Numbered from the stretch's first letter, positions 42,387 through 52,597 are shown. The stretch is 64,000 bases of DNA from Zoogloea ramigera (GCF_006539865.1 NZ_BJNV01000002.1:62001-126000), one strand, 5' to 3'. A program made the numbers and translations. Notes: generated from the letters alone by a model not told the origin.

Positions 42387-43598
42387 ATGCGCATCCTTCA
42401 TATCCTCGACCACTCGATCCCCCTTCACAGCGGCTACACCTTCCGTACCGCGGCGATCCTGCGCGAGCAGCGCGCACGGGGCTGGGAAACCTTCCACCTG
42501 ACCTCGCCCAAGCAGGGCGCGACCGCCGCCGAGGTGGAGGAGGTGGACGGCCTGCGTTTCTACCGCACGCCGGTGCCGCCCGCAGGGCCGGCGGGCGTCA
42601 ACGAGTACCGCCTGATCCGCGCCACCGAGGCGCGCCTGGAAGCCCTGGCCCGGGAGCTGCGCCCCGACGTGCTGCACGCCCATTCGCCGGTGCTCAACGC
42701 GATCCCGGCGATCCGGGTCGGCCGCCGCCTGGGCATCCCCGTCGTGTATGAGATCCGCGCCTTCTGGGAAGACGCCGCCGTCGACCACGGGACGACCGCC
42801 GAGGGCAGCCTGCGCTACCGCGCCACCCGGGCCCTCGAGACCTGGGCGATCAAGCGGGTGGATCATGTGTTCACGATCTGCGAAGGCCTGCGCCGCGACA
42901 TCGTGGCCCGGGGCATCCCCGACGCCCGGGTGACCGTCATCCCCAACGCCGTCGACGTCGAGAACTTCCAGGTCTCCGGCTCGAAGGACGCCGCGCTGCC
43001 GCTCCGCCAGGAGCTCGGGCTAGAGGGCAAGACGGTGCTCGGTTTCGTCGGCTCGTTCTACGCCTACGAGGGCCTGGACCTGCTGCTCGACGCCTTCCCC
43101 GGGCTGCTGGCGAGCCGACCCGAGCTGCGGGTGCTGCTCGTCGGCGGTGGCCCCCAGGATGCCAACCTCAAGGCCCAGGCGGAGCGCCTCGGGGTGGCCG
43201 ACAAGGTGATCTTCACAGGCCGCGTGCCCCACGCCAGCGTGAGCCTCTACTACGACCTGATCGACCTCCTGATCTATCCGCGCCATTCGATGCGCCTCAC
43301 CGAGCTCGTCACCCCGCTCAAGCCCCTCGAGGCGATGGCCCAGGGCCATCTCTTCGTGGCATCGGATGTCGGTGGCCACCAGGAGCTGATCCGCGACGGC
43401 GAGACGGGCCGGCTCTTCGCCGCCGGCAATCCGGGCGCCCTGGTGGCGGCGGTGAACGACATGCTCGACCACCGCGAAAAGTGGCCCGCGATGCGCGCGG
43501 CTGGCCGGCGTTTCGTCGAGGACGTGCGCAACTGGAAGAACAGTGTGGCCAACTACCGCAAGGTGTACGACCAGCTGCTCGGGAGCCGTCCGGCATGA
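42387..43598 (+). CDS. XrtA-associated glycosyltransferase (TIGR04063-type, GT4)
   Basis: 403 residues; the ATG directly follows the previous TAA. MRILHILDHSIPLHSGYTFR (abridged HILDHSIPLHSGYTFR) at the N-terminus is the fingerprint of this exosortase A-associated GT4 family. The GT-B nucleotide-binding half contains GFVGSFYAYEGLDLLL and PLKPLEAMAQG. The end overlaps the next gene (ATGA). Confidence 0.92.
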   Translation: MRILHILDHSIPLHSGYTFRTAAILREQRARGWETFHLTSPKQGATAAEVEEVDGLRFYRTPVPPAGPAGVNEYRLIRATEARLEALARELRPDVLHAHSPVLNAIPAIRVGRRLGIPVVYEIRAFWEDAAVDHGTTAEGSLRYRATRALETWAIKRVDHVFTICEGLRRDIVARGIPDARVTVIPNAVDVENFQVSGSKDAALPLRQELGLEGKTVLGFVGSFYAYEGLDLLLDAFPGLLASRPELRVLLVGGGPQDANLKAQAERLGVADKVIFTGRVPHASVSLYYDLIDLLIYPRHSMRLTELVTPLKPLEAMAQGHLFVASDVGGHQELIRDGETGRLFAAGNPGALVAAVNDMLDHREKWPAMRAAGRRFVEDVRNWKNSVANYRKVYDQLLGSRPA

Positions 43599-44719
43599 GC
43601 TTTTCCGGCCTGCGCGTCGCCCTCGTCGGGCCGCTTCCTCCGCCCGCCGGCGGCATGGCGAACCAGACCCGGCAGCTGGCCGAGCTGCTGCGCCAGGAGG
43701 GTGCGAGCGTCGAGCTGGTGCAGGTGAATGCGCCCTATCGTCCGGCCTGGATCGGCCGGGTGCAGGGCCTGCGGGCCGTGGCGCGCCTGCTGCCCTACGG
43801 CTTCGGCCTGTGGAGCGCGGCGGGGCGGGCCGACATCGTGCACGTAATGGCCAACTCTGGCTGGTCGTGGCACCTCTTCGCGGCGCCGGCGGTCTGGATC
43901 GGCAGCCTGCGCCGGCGGCCGGTGGTTGTGAACTACCACGGGGGCGAGGCCGAGGCCTTCCTCAACCGGTCGGCGCCGCGGGTTCGCTCGACCCTGGCCC
44001 GGGCCTCCCAGCTGCTGTTTCCATCAGGTTTTTTGAAAGAGGTCTTCGGGCGTTTCGGAATCGAAGGCCGGATCGTCCCGAACGTGGTCGACCTGGCCCG
44101 CTTTGCCCCTGCCGAGAACCGGAAGCGGGGCGCCCATCTGGTGCTTGCCCGCAATCTCGAGCCCATCTACGGGATCGATACCGCGCTGCGTGCCTTTGCC
44201 CTGGTCGCCGCGGTGCGCCCGGAGGCACGCCTCTCGGTGGCCGGCAGCGGGCCGCAGCTCGCCGAGCTCCAGGCCCTCGCCGACGCGCTGGGGGTGGCGG
44301 AGCGGGTCCGTTTCACGGGCCGTCTCGACCGCGACCAGATGGCCGCCCTCTACCGGGACGCCGACCTCACGCTCAATCCGAGCCGGGTCGACAACATGCC
44401 GGTGTCGGTGCTCGAGGCCATGGCCTGCGGGGTGCCCGTCGTGACGACCGACGTGGGGGGAATCCCCTTCCTGGTCAGCCACGAACGCACCGCCTTGCTG
44501 GTGCCTGCCGATGCGCCCCAGGCGATGGCCGACGCTGCGCTGCGCGTGCTGGACGACGCGCCCCTCGCGGCGGTGCTGCGTCAGGCGGGGCTGGAAGAGG
44601 TGCGCCGCTACGCCTGGTCTGCCGTCAGGAACGAGCTGCTGGCGGCCTATGAGGATGCCCTGCGTGGGCACTTACCGTCCGGCGCCGCCCGGATCCAGGA
44701 ATCGAACGATCATGTCTGA
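43595..44719 (+). CDS. Glycosyltransferase, GT4 family
   Basis: 374 residues from the ATG at 43595 overlapping the previous stop. GPLPPPAGGMANQTRQL at the N-terminus and SRVDNMPVSVLEAMACGVPVV (abridged NMPVSVLEAMACG) in the C-terminal half identify a GT-B fold GT4 enzyme, resembling transferases found beside PaaK-like ligases in exosortase loci. Sugar specificity unknown. Its last codons overlap the next gene by eight bases. Confidence 0.85.
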   Translation: MSFSGLRVALVGPLPPPAGGMANQTRQLAELLRQEGASVELVQVNAPYRPAWIGRVQGLRAVARLLPYGFGLWSAAGRADIVHVMANSGWSWHLFAAPAVWIGSLRRRPVVVNYHGGEAEAFLNRSAPRVRSTLARASQLLFPSGFLKEVFGRFGIEGRIVPNVVDLARFAPAENRKRGAHLVLARNLEPIYGIDTALRAFALVAAVRPEARLSVAGSGPQLAELQALADALGVAERVRFTGRLDRDQMAALYRDADLTLNPSRVDNMPVSVLEAMACGVPVVTTDVGGIPFLVSHERTALLVPADAPQAMADAALRVLDDAPLAAVLRQAGLEEVRRYAWSAVRNELLAAYEDALRGHLPSGAARIQESNDHV

Positions 44720-46064
44720 CATCTATACCCGCCTCGTGGCGAACGCGCTGTTCCCGCTCCAGGAACGCCTCAAGAAGCACGACACCGTGAAGGTGCGGCA
44801 GGCCATGGAAGAGTCCCAGTGGTGGCCGCAGCAGCGCATCCTCGAGCAGCAGGCGGCGCGCCTGCGTGATTTCCTTGCCGACATCGGCAGCCACGTTCCC
44901 TTTTACCGCGACCTGTTCGCCCGGGAGGGCTTCGACCCGCAGAAGGTGACCGGGCCGGCCGACTTGCAGGCGCTGCCCTTCCTCACCAAGTCGGTGATCC
45001 GCGAGAACAAGGACACGCTGCGCGCCGACGACGCCCAGGGGCTGGCGCGCTTCAACACCGGCGGCTCCAGCGGCGAACCGTTGATCTTCTTCATCGGCAC
45101 CGAGCGCGTGACCCATGACGTGGCCGCCAAGTGGCGCGCCACCCGCTGGTGGGACGTGGATATCGGCGACCCGGAGATCGTCGTGTGGGGTTCGCCGATC
45201 GAGCTCGGCTCCCAGGACAAGGTCCGCCTGATCCGCGACCGGCTGATGCGCACCGAGCTGCTGCCGGCCTTTGAGATGTCCGACGCGAAGGTCGAGGGCT
45301 TCATCGCGCGCATCCGCGAGGTGCGCCCGCGCATGGTGTTCGGCTACCCCTCGGCGATCAGCCACATCGCGGGCTACGCCGAGAAAAAAGGCATCCGCCT
45401 CGACGACCTGGGCGTGAAGGTCGTCTTCGTGACCTCCGAGCGCCTCTACGACCACCAGCGCGAGATCATCAGCCGGCTCTTCGCCTGCCCGGTGGCCAAC
45501 GGCTACGGCGGGCGCGATGCGGGTTTCATCGCCCATGCCTGCCCGTCGGGCTCGATGCACATCACCGCCGAGGACATCATCGTCGAGATCATCGACGGGG
45601 AAGGGCGGGTCCAGCCGCCGGGGGTGTCGGGCGAGATCGTCGTGACCCACCTCGCCACGCGTGATTACCCGTTCGTGCGTTATCGCACGGGCGATGTCGG
45701 TGTCCTGAGCGAAGATCGCTGCCCCTGCGGCCGCGGGCTGCCGATTCTCCGCGAGATCCAGGGTCGCAGCACCGATTTCGTCATCTCCGCAGATGGCACC
45801 GTGATGCATGGCCTTGCGCTGATTTATGTTCTTCGGGATATTCCGGGGGTGGCGTCCTTCAAGATCGTCCAGGAGACGACCGCCCTCACCACGGTGTTCG
45901 TGGTGCCGGGGCCGCTCTTCGAGGCCGGTGATGTCGGGCGCATCCAGGAGGGCCTCAAGCGCAGGCTGGGGGCGTCCGTGACGATCGACGTGAAGCTCGT
46001 CGACGTGGTGCCGGCCGAGGCGTCCGGCAAGTTCAGGTACGTGGTCAGTCGCGTCGCAGCCTGA
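44712..46064 (+). CDS. PaaK/CapK-like adenylate-forming enzyme
   Basis: 450 residues from the ATG at 44712. The phosphate-binding loop is NTGGSSGEPLIFF, and YRTGDVG (near 325) matches the adenylate-forming superfamily; C-terminal subdomain from about residue 350. CapK-like members occur in capsule and exopolysaccharide operons and are thought to activate a carboxylate for transfer to the glycan. The substrate is unknown; this role is inferred from the setting rather than shown by a motif. Confidence 0.82.
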   Translation: MSDIYTRLVANALFPLQERLKKHDTVKVRQAMEESQWWPQQRILEQQAARLRDFLADIGSHVPFYRDLFAREGFDPQKVTGPADLQALPFLTKSVIRENKDTLRADDAQGLARFNTGGSSGEPLIFFIGTERVTHDVAAKWRATRWWDVDIGDPEIVVWGSPIELGSQDKVRLIRDRLMRTELLPAFEMSDAKVEGFIARIREVRPRMVFGYPSAISHIAGYAEKKGIRLDDLGVKVVFVTSERLYDHQREIISRLFACPVANGYGGRDAGFIAHACPSGSMHITAEDIIVEIIDGEGRVQPPGVSGEIVVTHLATRDYPFVRYRTGDVGVLSEDRCPCGRGLPILREIQGRSTDFVISADGTVMHGLALIYVLRDIPGVASFKIVQETTALTTVFVVPGPLFEAGDVGRIQEGLKRRLGASVTIDVKLVDVVPAEASGKFRYVVSRVAA

Positions 46065-46115
46065 TTTTTGTGGCCCATTGGTTGGTGGACCTGATGAATG
46101 TATGGAGCGATGTGA

Positions 46116-47456
46116 GTGCGTGATCTACTGATAACGCTCATTTTTGTATACGGTGCGATCAGGGCCCTCAAGTATCCCTATATCGCAGCCTTGCTGTGGG
46201 CGTGGATCGGCCTGATGAACCCCCACCGGCTGGGCTGGGGTTTCGCCTACAGCCTGCCTTTCGCGATGATCGCCGTGGCGCTGCTCGTCGTCGGCATGAT
46301 GACGCATCCCAAGCAGGTGCGCTGGCCCTCGAGTGGGCCGGTGACGGTGCTGGCGCTGTTCGTCGTCTGGATGGGGCTCACCACGGTGGCGGCCATCCAC
46401 TTCGACGAAAGCAGCGCGATCTACGTGAACGTTTCCAAGGTGTTGGGCGTGGCGCTCCTCATCGGCTGCGTGGTCCGGACCCGCGAAGAGATCCTCGGCT
46501 TCATCGTCGTCACCGCCTTGTCGGTGGCGTTCTTCGGCATCAAGGGGGGATTCTTCACCCTCGTCACCGGCGGTGCCTTTCGGGTGTGGGGCCCGCCGGG
46601 TAGCGCGATCGCCGACAATAACGAGCTGGCGGTCGCGCTGATCGTCTCGATCCCGTTGCTGTACTACCTGTACATGCGGGCGGAAGACCTCGTGAAACTG
46701 CCGACGCTCACCCGTCTGAGCCCGAAATGGATCAGGCGGGGCTTGCTGCTCAGCATCGGGCTGTGCGCCGTTTCAGTCCTCGGCAGCCATTCCCGTGGCG
46801 CGCTGCTGGCAATGTCGTCGATGGCCATCGTGCTGTGGTGGCGCAGCAAGTCGAAGCTCACGATCGGCATCGTGCTGCTGATCCTGGCGCCGGCGCTGGT
46901 GATGTTCATGCCCGACGAGTGGGGCGAGCGGATGGGCACGATCAAGACCTATGAGTCCGACGCCTCGGCGATGGGGCGGATCAACGCCTGGACGATGGCG
47001 ATCAACATCGCCAACAGCCGCATCCTGGGGGCGGGTTTCGCCACCGACAGCGCGCTCGTGTATCGGATGTATGCACCCAACCCGAACGAGGTGCTGGTCG
47101 CACACAGTATTTACTTCCAGGTTCTGGGCCAGCATGGCTACATCGGGCTTGCCTTGTTCCTGACCTTCTGGATTCTGACCTATCGCACGGCCGGGCGCCT
47201 GATGAAGTTGGGGCGCGGGCACCCCGAGCTCGCCTGGGCCGCCGACCTGGGGTCGATGATGAAAGTCAGTCTGGTGGGGTTCGCGGTGGGCGGTGCCTTC
47301 CTCAACCTGGCTTTCTGGGACATGCCCTATTACCTCATGCTGATCGCGGTCGTGACTGAAAAATGGGTCAAGGCCACCCTGGGTGAGCAATCGGCCGCAG
47401 CTTCGGCAGAGGCCATGAGCCTGAAGGCTTCGGGCCGGCTGAAAGCCTCACCGTAA
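46116..47456 (+). CDS. Putative O-glycosylation ligase / O-antigen-ligase-like protein, exosortase A associated
   Basis: 446 residues from a GTG. About ten to twelve membrane helices, with a large periplasmic loop (about 265-340) as in WaaL/Wzy proteins. Conserved residues include GSHSRGALLA (near 230), and the N-terminal RDLLITLIFVYGAIRALKYPY segment (abridged RDLLITLIF) is typical of the PEP-CTERM-system ligase. It could polymerise repeat units or attach them to protein. The end overlaps xrtA by one base. Confidence 0.88.
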   Translation: MRDLLITLIFVYGAIRALKYPYIAALLWAWIGLMNPHRLGWGFAYSLPFAMIAVALLVVGMMTHPKQVRWPSSGPVTVLALFVVWMGLTTVAAIHFDESSAIYVNVSKVLGVALLIGCVVRTREEILGFIVVTALSVAFFGIKGGFFTLVTGGAFRVWGPPGSAIADNNELAVALIVSIPLLYYLYMRAEDLVKLPTLTRLSPKWIRRGLLLSIGLCAVSVLGSHSRGALLAMSSMAIVLWWRSKSKLTIGIVLLILAPALVMFMPDEWGERMGTIKTYESDASAMGRINAWTMAINIANSRILGAGFATDSALVYRMYAPNPNEVLVAHSIYFQVLGQHGYIGLALFLTFWILTYRTAGRLMKLGRGHPELAWAADLGSMMKVSLVGFAVGGAFLNLAFWDMPYYLMLIAVVTEKWVKATLGEQSAAASAEAMSLKASGRLKASP

Positions 47457-49042
47457 TGGAAACGGAACTGATGACATCTCTGGATCGCCAATCGAAATCT
47501 GTGATGCCCGGCATGGAAGATCATGCGGCAGGGGGCCGCCGTGGAGTGAGCCGAGGGCTCGCCTGGGGCCTGATCCTCGTGGTGTGGACCCTGCTCCTGC
47601 TGGTCTTCCGCCCTTACGTCGAGATGGTCCTGGTGGCCTGGGAGACCCTGCCGAGCCACGCCCACGGTTACATCGTGCTGGCGGTCGTCGCCTACCTCTT
47701 CTGGACCAAGTGGCCGCATCTTGCGGCGATCGCCTACCGGCCGTCCGCCAGGGGCTTTGCCGCGCTCGTGCTGGGCTCGCTGGTGGCGATGGTCGGTGAG
47801 CTGACCTCCGTTGCGGCGGTGGTGCAGTTTTCCGTGGTCTTCCTGATCTTCTGCACGGTCTGGGCGGTTGGTGGCGACAGGGCGGCCCGGGTTTCGGCAG
47901 GCCCCATCAGCTTCCTGGTGTTTGCGGTGCCGTTCGGGCAGGAGGCGCTGCCGGTCCTGATGAACTGGACGGCCGATGCCACGGTGGTCGCCTTGCGCCA
48001 CTCGGGGGTGCCGGTATTCCAGGAGGGGCGAAACTTCGTGATCCCGAGCGGGCGCTGGTCGGTGGTCGAGGCCTGTGGCGGCATCCGTTATCTTCTCAGC
48101 TCGATCTTCATTGGTGCAGTGTTCGCTTACCTCACCTTCACGCAGACCCACAAGCGGGTGCTGTTCATGGTCTGGTCGGTGGTCATGCCACTGCTGGCCA
48201 ACTGGCTGCGCGCCTACGTGATCGTGATGGTGGCTCACCACTCCAACAACGAGTGGGGCATGGGTGTCAGCCACCTGGCCCTTGGCTGGATCATCTTCGG
48301 GATCGCGGTCTTCGTCGGCTTCGCGGTAGGTGCCCGCTGGCGTGATCCCCAGCCGGAGGTGCCCCGCGGTGGCCCGGCGATGGCGGGGAGTTCGCTCGCC
48401 GTGATGCTTGCGGCGAGTGTGCTCGCGGCTGCGATTCCACCGGGCATCGCGCGTTCGGCAGAGGCCCTCACGGCCAGGACGAGCAGTACCGAGACGCCCC
48501 AGCTGCGTTTCGACTCCCTCTCCGATCTGGAGCGGGACAGCTCGGACGCCGACGGCATTCGCCCCAGCTTCCCCGGCGCGCGGGCCGTCCATCAGGCGCG
48601 TTACAAGACCCGTGACGGCGAGACGGTAGATGTCTTCATCGCCTACTTCCGCCAGCAGGAGCAGGGCGCCGAGCTGATCAACGTGAGCAACATGGTGGAG
48701 CCCAGCCACGACTGGAGCTGGTCCACCTCCAGCACGGTCCGGCGCGACAGCGCCACCGTGCCGCAGGTGCGCCTCGAGGGCTATGTCAAGGGCGGGCGCC
48801 ACGCGGCTGTTTATCAGGTCTACTGGGTCAATGGCACCACGACACCCAGCGATGCGGTCGCCAAGCTGAACGAGGCGCTGTCTCGCCTGCGGGGTCGTGG
48901 TGACGATTCGGCCGCGATCATCCTGACCATGTACAGCCAGGACAATCTCGAGGCGGCGCGTCTGAAGACTGAAGCCTTCGCCGCCGAACGCCTTGACGGC
49001 GTGCTGGCGGATCTCCAGCGCACGGCGGAGGGCGGCAAGTGA
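47456..49042 (+). CDS. xrtA: Exosortase A fused to an EpsI domain
   Basis: 528 residues. The N-terminal half is the exosortase with about eight membrane helices and the catalytic triad Cys207 (EACGGIRYL), Arg252 (NWLRAYVIV) and His273 (GVSHLALGW). From about residue 310 a soluble EpsI-type domain follows. XrtA cleaves the C-terminal PEP-CTERM signal of secreted proteins and probably attaches them to the surface, by analogy with archaeosortase. All triad residues are present, so the enzyme should be active. No PEP-CTERM substrate is encoded nearby. Confidence 0.95.
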   Translation: METELMTSLDRQSKSVMPGMEDHAAGGRRGVSRGLAWGLILVVWTLLLLVFRPYVEMVLVAWETLPSHAHGYIVLAVVAYLFWTKWPHLAAIAYRPSARGFAALVLGSLVAMVGELTSVAAVVQFSVVFLIFCTVWAVGGDRAARVSAGPISFLVFAVPFGQEALPVLMNWTADATVVALRHSGVPVFQEGRNFVIPSGRWSVVEACGGIRYLLSSIFIGAVFAYLTFTQTHKRVLFMVWSVVMPLLANWLRAYVIVMVAHHSNNEWGMGVSHLALGWIIFGIAVFVGFAVGARWRDPQPEVPRGGPAMAGSSLAVMLAASVLAAAIPPGIARSAEALTARTSSTETPQLRFDSLSDLERDSSDADGIRPSFPGARAVHQARYKTRDGETVDVFIAYFRQQEQGAELINVSNMVEPSHDWSWSTSSTVRRDSATVPQVRLEGYVKGGRHAAVYQVYWVNGTTTPSDAVAKLNEALSRLRGRGDDSAAIILTMYSQDNLEAARLKTEAFAAERLDGVLADLQRTAEGGK

Positions 49043-50307
49043 GCGCAGCCACGACCACCGATACCGCGGGTGACAAGGGATGCCTGATGGTGGCGAGCAT
49101 CTTCACCCCCATCCAGGGCGGTTCCGCCACCGTTTACGCCAACCTCTGCCGCTTCGCGCCGCCCGGCAAGATGGTCGCGCTGGCGACCCGGCGCCACTAC
49201 CAGGACGGCATTGAGATCCCCGGCTGGAAGGAGCACGACGCGCGCTGCGGCTTTCCGATCCACCGGCTTGACCTGCTGCGCCCCGAGATGGCGCCGCCGC
49301 CGGCGAACAAGCTGGTCTCGGCCTGGCGCTACCTGACGATCGATATTCCGCTCCGCCTGAAGATCGTCGCCACGGTACGTCGGCTCATCCGCGAGCACGG
49401 GATCGGCGTGATCTGCATCGGCGAGCTGGTCTCGACCGCCTGGCTGGGTGAGTTCTGCCGGCGCTTCTTCGGCGTGCGGATGGTGCTCTACGTGCACGGT
49501 GAAGAGATCACCCAGCGCCTGGGCGCAGGCTCCTTCGGGCGCCGCCGCGGCGAGCACCTGCGGGGAGCCGACGCCGTGGTCGCGGTCAGCCGCTTCACCC
49601 GGCAGGCGCTCATCGAGCAGATGGGGGTGCGTCCCGAGCGGATCTGCCTCATCGAGAACGGCGTCGATACCTGGCGCTTCTCGCCGGGCCCCGACGACGG
49701 GGCGCTGCGGGCGCGTCTGCGCCTGGTCGGCAAGCGGCTGGTGGTCGCCGTCGGCCGGCTGGTGCCCCGCAAGGGCTTCGACAAAACCATCGCCGGCTGG
49801 GCGCAGGTGCATCAAGCCCACCCCGACGCGCACCTGCTGATCATCGGTGACGGTCCGCAGCGGGCGGAGTTGCAGGCGATGGCAGATGCCTCGCCCGCCG
49901 CCGCTTCGATCACCCTCGCGGGGGCGCTCGACGATGCCGAGCTCCTCGCGGCCTACCGCAGCGCCAGCCTGTTCGTGATGCCCAACCGGACCATGCCCGA
50001 TGGGGATACCGAAGGTTTCGGGCTGGTCTTCCTCGAAGCCAACGCCTGCGGTCGGGCGGTCATCGGTGGGCGGGCAGGCGGCGCCGTCGAGGCGGTGCGT
50101 GATGGTGAGAGCGGCCTGCTGGTGAATGGCGAAAACGTTGCAGAGATCGCCGAGGCGATCAAGCGCGTGCTCGGCGACGATGCCTTGCGCGGCCGGCTCG
50201 AAGCCGGCGCCCTCCGGCACGCCCAGGCCAACAGCTGGGAAAACCGGGTCCGGTTGTTCCAGGACCTTTGCCGGAAGTTGCAGCAAACGGGAGAAAAAAA
50301 TGTCTGA
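49039..50307 (+). CDS. Glycosyltransferase, GT4 family
   Basis: 422 residues from a GTG overlapping the xrtA stop. FTPIQGGSATVYANL at the N-terminus is the acceptor-side glycine-rich loop, and GDTEGFGLVFLEANACGRAV (abridged EGFGLVFLEANACG) is the EX7E motif of retaining GT4 enzymes. It adds a sugar of the repeat unit. The last eight bases overlap the next gene. Confidence 0.9.
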   Translation: MSAATTTDTAGDKGCLMVASIFTPIQGGSATVYANLCRFAPPGKMVALATRRHYQDGIEIPGWKEHDARCGFPIHRLDLLRPEMAPPPANKLVSAWRYLTIDIPLRLKIVATVRRLIREHGIGVICIGELVSTAWLGEFCRRFFGVRMVLYVHGEEITQRLGAGSFGRRRGEHLRGADAVVAVSRFTRQALIEQMGVRPERICLIENGVDTWRFSPGPDDGALRARLRLVGKRLVVAVGRLVPRKGFDKTIAGWAQVHQAHPDAHLLIIGDGPQRAELQAMADASPAAASITLAGALDDAELLAAYRSASLFVMPNRTMPDGDTEGFGLVFLEANACGRAVIGGRAGGAVEAVRDGESGLLVNGENVAEIAEAIKRVLGDDALRGRLEAGALRHAQANSWENRVRLFQDLCRKLQQTGEKNV

Positions 50308-51715
50308 ACCGCGCACCCTGCTGGTGATCGCGGGCGAGTTTCCGCCGCTCAAGACGATTGGGCGCATCCGCACCGTAAAGTTTGTCGATCAGCTCCGCCA
50401 GCATGGCTGGCGCTCGATCGTCATTACCCTCAAGCCCTCCGGCACCGAGCCCAACTACGATCCGTCCCTGATGGCCGAGATCGTCGACGGCGTCGAAGTC
50501 GTCCGGGTGCCCATCCGCAACCGCGAGGACGAGATCGCCAACGCGGTCAAGCGCCTGCTCGGGCGCAAGCCGGCAGCGCCGTCAGTCAGCGCTGCCACCG
50601 CGTCCGGCGCTGCGGTGGCGGTGGCGGCTCCGGTGGCCACGGCGCCCTCCGGCGGGCTCATGGACCACGCCCACGCGATGACGCGCTGGGTGCTGCGCAG
50701 CTTCGTGGATGTGCCCGACGACTTCCGTCTGTGGGCCGACGAAGCCCTCAAGGTGGCCCGCAAGCTGTGCGCCGAGCGGCGCATCGACGCGGTCTACACG
50801 ACCCTCCCGCCCTTCTCGAGCATGTTCGTCGGCCACGCGCTGCGCCGCGAGACCGGCCTGCCGTGGATCGCCGACTACCGCGACCTGTGGTATGGCGATG
50901 TGCTGCGCGAGTGGGTGCCCGAGTGGCGCAAGAAGATCGAGCTGCGCATGGAGCGCCGCCTGCTGCGGGAGGCCGACGTGATCGTCACCGTCTCCGAGCC
51001 CAAGACCGCCTACATGCAGCGCCTGCACCCCCAGCTCAAGGCCCGCTGGGAGACCCTCACCAACGGCTACGACACCGAACTCTACGGTGAGCGCCAGCGC
51101 ACCCGCCCGTTCACCGGCGAGACCGTCGAGTTCGTGTACACCGGCCGGCTCTTCAAGAACCGCCGTGGCTACGCCTTTGCCGAGGCCCTCGGGCGCATCC
51201 ACCGCAGTGACCCGGCGCTGGCCGCCCGGGCGCGGGTGCGCATCTTCGGTGGTGTCGAGCCGGCGATCCGCAAGCGTTACGACCAGATCATCGCCGAGTA
51301 CGGCATCGCCCACCTCTACGATTTCGCCGGTGAGGTGTCCTACGCCGAAGCGATGGACGCCCAGGTCAATTGCGACTACCTGCTGCTCATCGTCGACACC
51401 GGCGAGACCTCCGACGGCGTGATCCCCGGCAAGCTCTTCGAATATGTCTCGGTGCGGCGCCCGATCTTCGCCCTGTGCGACCCGGGTGCCACCCAGCAGA
51501 TCATCGAGCGGGCGCGCCTCGGCCGCGCGGTGCCGGCCGAATCGGCCGAGGCCTGCGAGGCGATGCTCCGCGAGTGGCTGGTCAGGCCGGTGCCCGAGAA
51601 GGTCGATTCCGACGACGCCTACCTCGCCCAGTTCGACCGCAAGGCGATCACCGCGCGGCTCGCCAAGCTGCTCGATGAGGTCGTCGGCGGCCGTAACGGA
51701 GCGCCCGTGCGATGA
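50300..51715 (+). CDS. Glycosyltransferase (GT-B fold, GT4-like)
   Basis: 471 residues from the ATG at 50300 behind GGGAGAAA. The N-terminal part begins LLVIAGEFPPLKTIGRIRTVKF (abridged AGEFPPLKTIGR). An Ala/Val-rich insertion lies at about 95-120. The C-terminal Rossmann half contains VYTGRLFKNRRGY and GKLFEYVSVRRP. It lacks a textbook EX7E, having DGVIPGKLFEY instead, so the exact family is less sure. It overlaps the next gene by four bases. Confidence 0.8.
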   Translation: MSEPRTLLVIAGEFPPLKTIGRIRTVKFVDQLRQHGWRSIVITLKPSGTEPNYDPSLMAEIVDGVEVVRVPIRNREDEIANAVKRLLGRKPAAPSVSAATASGAAVAVAAPVATAPSGGLMDHAHAMTRWVLRSFVDVPDDFRLWADEALKVARKLCAERRIDAVYTTLPPFSSMFVGHALRRETGLPWIADYRDLWYGDVLREWVPEWRKKIELRMERRLLREADVIVTVSEPKTAYMQRLHPQLKARWETLTNGYDTELYGERQRTRPFTGETVEFVYTGRLFKNRRGYAFAEALGRIHRSDPALAARARVRIFGGVEPAIRKRYDQIIAEYGIAHLYDFAGEVSYAEAMDAQVNCDYLLLIVDTGETSDGVIPGKLFEYVSVRRPIFALCDPGATQQIIERARLGRAVPAESAEACEAMLREWLVRPVPEKVDSDDAYLAQFDRKAITARLAKLLDEVVGGRNGAPVR

Positions 51716-52560
51716 AACTCTCGACCCTCAAGGACTGGGCCAAGGCCCAGGCGGCGCGCACCATCTGGGCCTACGGGCCCGACGAGCTGGTCACCCGCCT
51801 GCGCAAGATCGGCGTCACACCCGGCTCGACGCTGATGTTTCATTCGTCCTGGCGGCCGCATAACGGTTTTCAGGGCAAGCCCGCCGATGTGGTGCGCGCC
51901 CTCAAGGCCGCGGTGGGGGAGGGTGGCCTGCTGGTGATGCCCTCCATGCCTTATCACAACATGAGTTCGGCCCAGTGGCTCGCCAAGGGCAAGCCGATGA
52001 ACGTGCTGCGCAGCCCGTCGATGATGGGACTGGTGTCCGAGGTCTTCCGGCGCAGCGAGGGCGTCCAGCGCAGCCTCAGCCTCAGCCACCCCCTGCTGGC
52101 CTGGGGGCGTGATGCGGCGGCCTTCGTCGAGGGCCACGAGCGCGCGGAGCGCTCCTTCGGTGATGCCTCGCCGTTTGCCCGCCTGCTGGCCCGGGACGCG
52201 CTGATCCTCGGCTTCGATGCGCCGTTCGCCACCTTCACCTACACCCATTTCGTCGAGGATCAGCTGGCGGACACCTTGCCCTTCCCCCTCTACGAGCCGC
52301 AGCCGGTGGCTGGTGTGGTGATCGATCGCAACGGGCAGCCCTTAGACTGCGCCGTCCGCGTGCTGGCCGCCGAGGCCAACCGCCTGCGCCGTGAGGCCCG
52401 GCTCGTCGAGCACCTGGAGAAGCGCGGCGTGCTGCACGCCGAGCGCATCGGCCGTACCGTCCTCACCTGGATCCGCGCAGCCGACCACAGCAGCGAGTCG
52501 GCCCGCTTCGTGGCCAGCGGCAAGCATTTCTTCGACACCCCGCAGGCAGCCGTCGCCTGA
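51712..52560 (+). CDS. AAC(3)-like acetyltransferase in the exopolysaccharide locus
   Basis: 282 residues of the antibiotic acetyltransferase (AAC(3)/YokD) fold: LMFHSSW near 43, an LSLSHPLLAWG segment with the conserved histidine, and FATFTYTHFVED. The fold uses acetyl-CoA to acetylate amino groups. Its place between glycosyltransferases suggests N-acetylation of an amino sugar of the polymer rather than drug resistance; that is an inference. ATG overlaps the preceding stop. Confidence 0.8.
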   Translation: MKLSTLKDWAKAQAARTIWAYGPDELVTRLRKIGVTPGSTLMFHSSWRPHNGFQGKPADVVRALKAAVGEGGLLVMPSMPYHNMSSAQWLAKGKPMNVLRSPSMMGLVSEVFRRSEGVQRSLSLSHPLLAWGRDAAAFVEGHERAERSFGDASPFARLLARDALILGFDAPFATFTYTHFVEDQLADTLPFPLYEPQPVAGVVIDRNGQPLDCAVRVLAAEANRLRREARLVEHLEKRGVLHAERIGRTVLTWIRAADHSSESARFVASGKHFFDTPQAAVA

Positions 52561-52597
52561 AGATCAAGAACACCCTGAATCAATCCTGGAAATCATC

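Noticed and set aside
51712-52560. Aminoglycoside resistance gene
   Set aside because: The fold matches AAC(3), but the gene is embedded and translationally coupled within polysaccharide genes, so a role in drug resistance is not supported.
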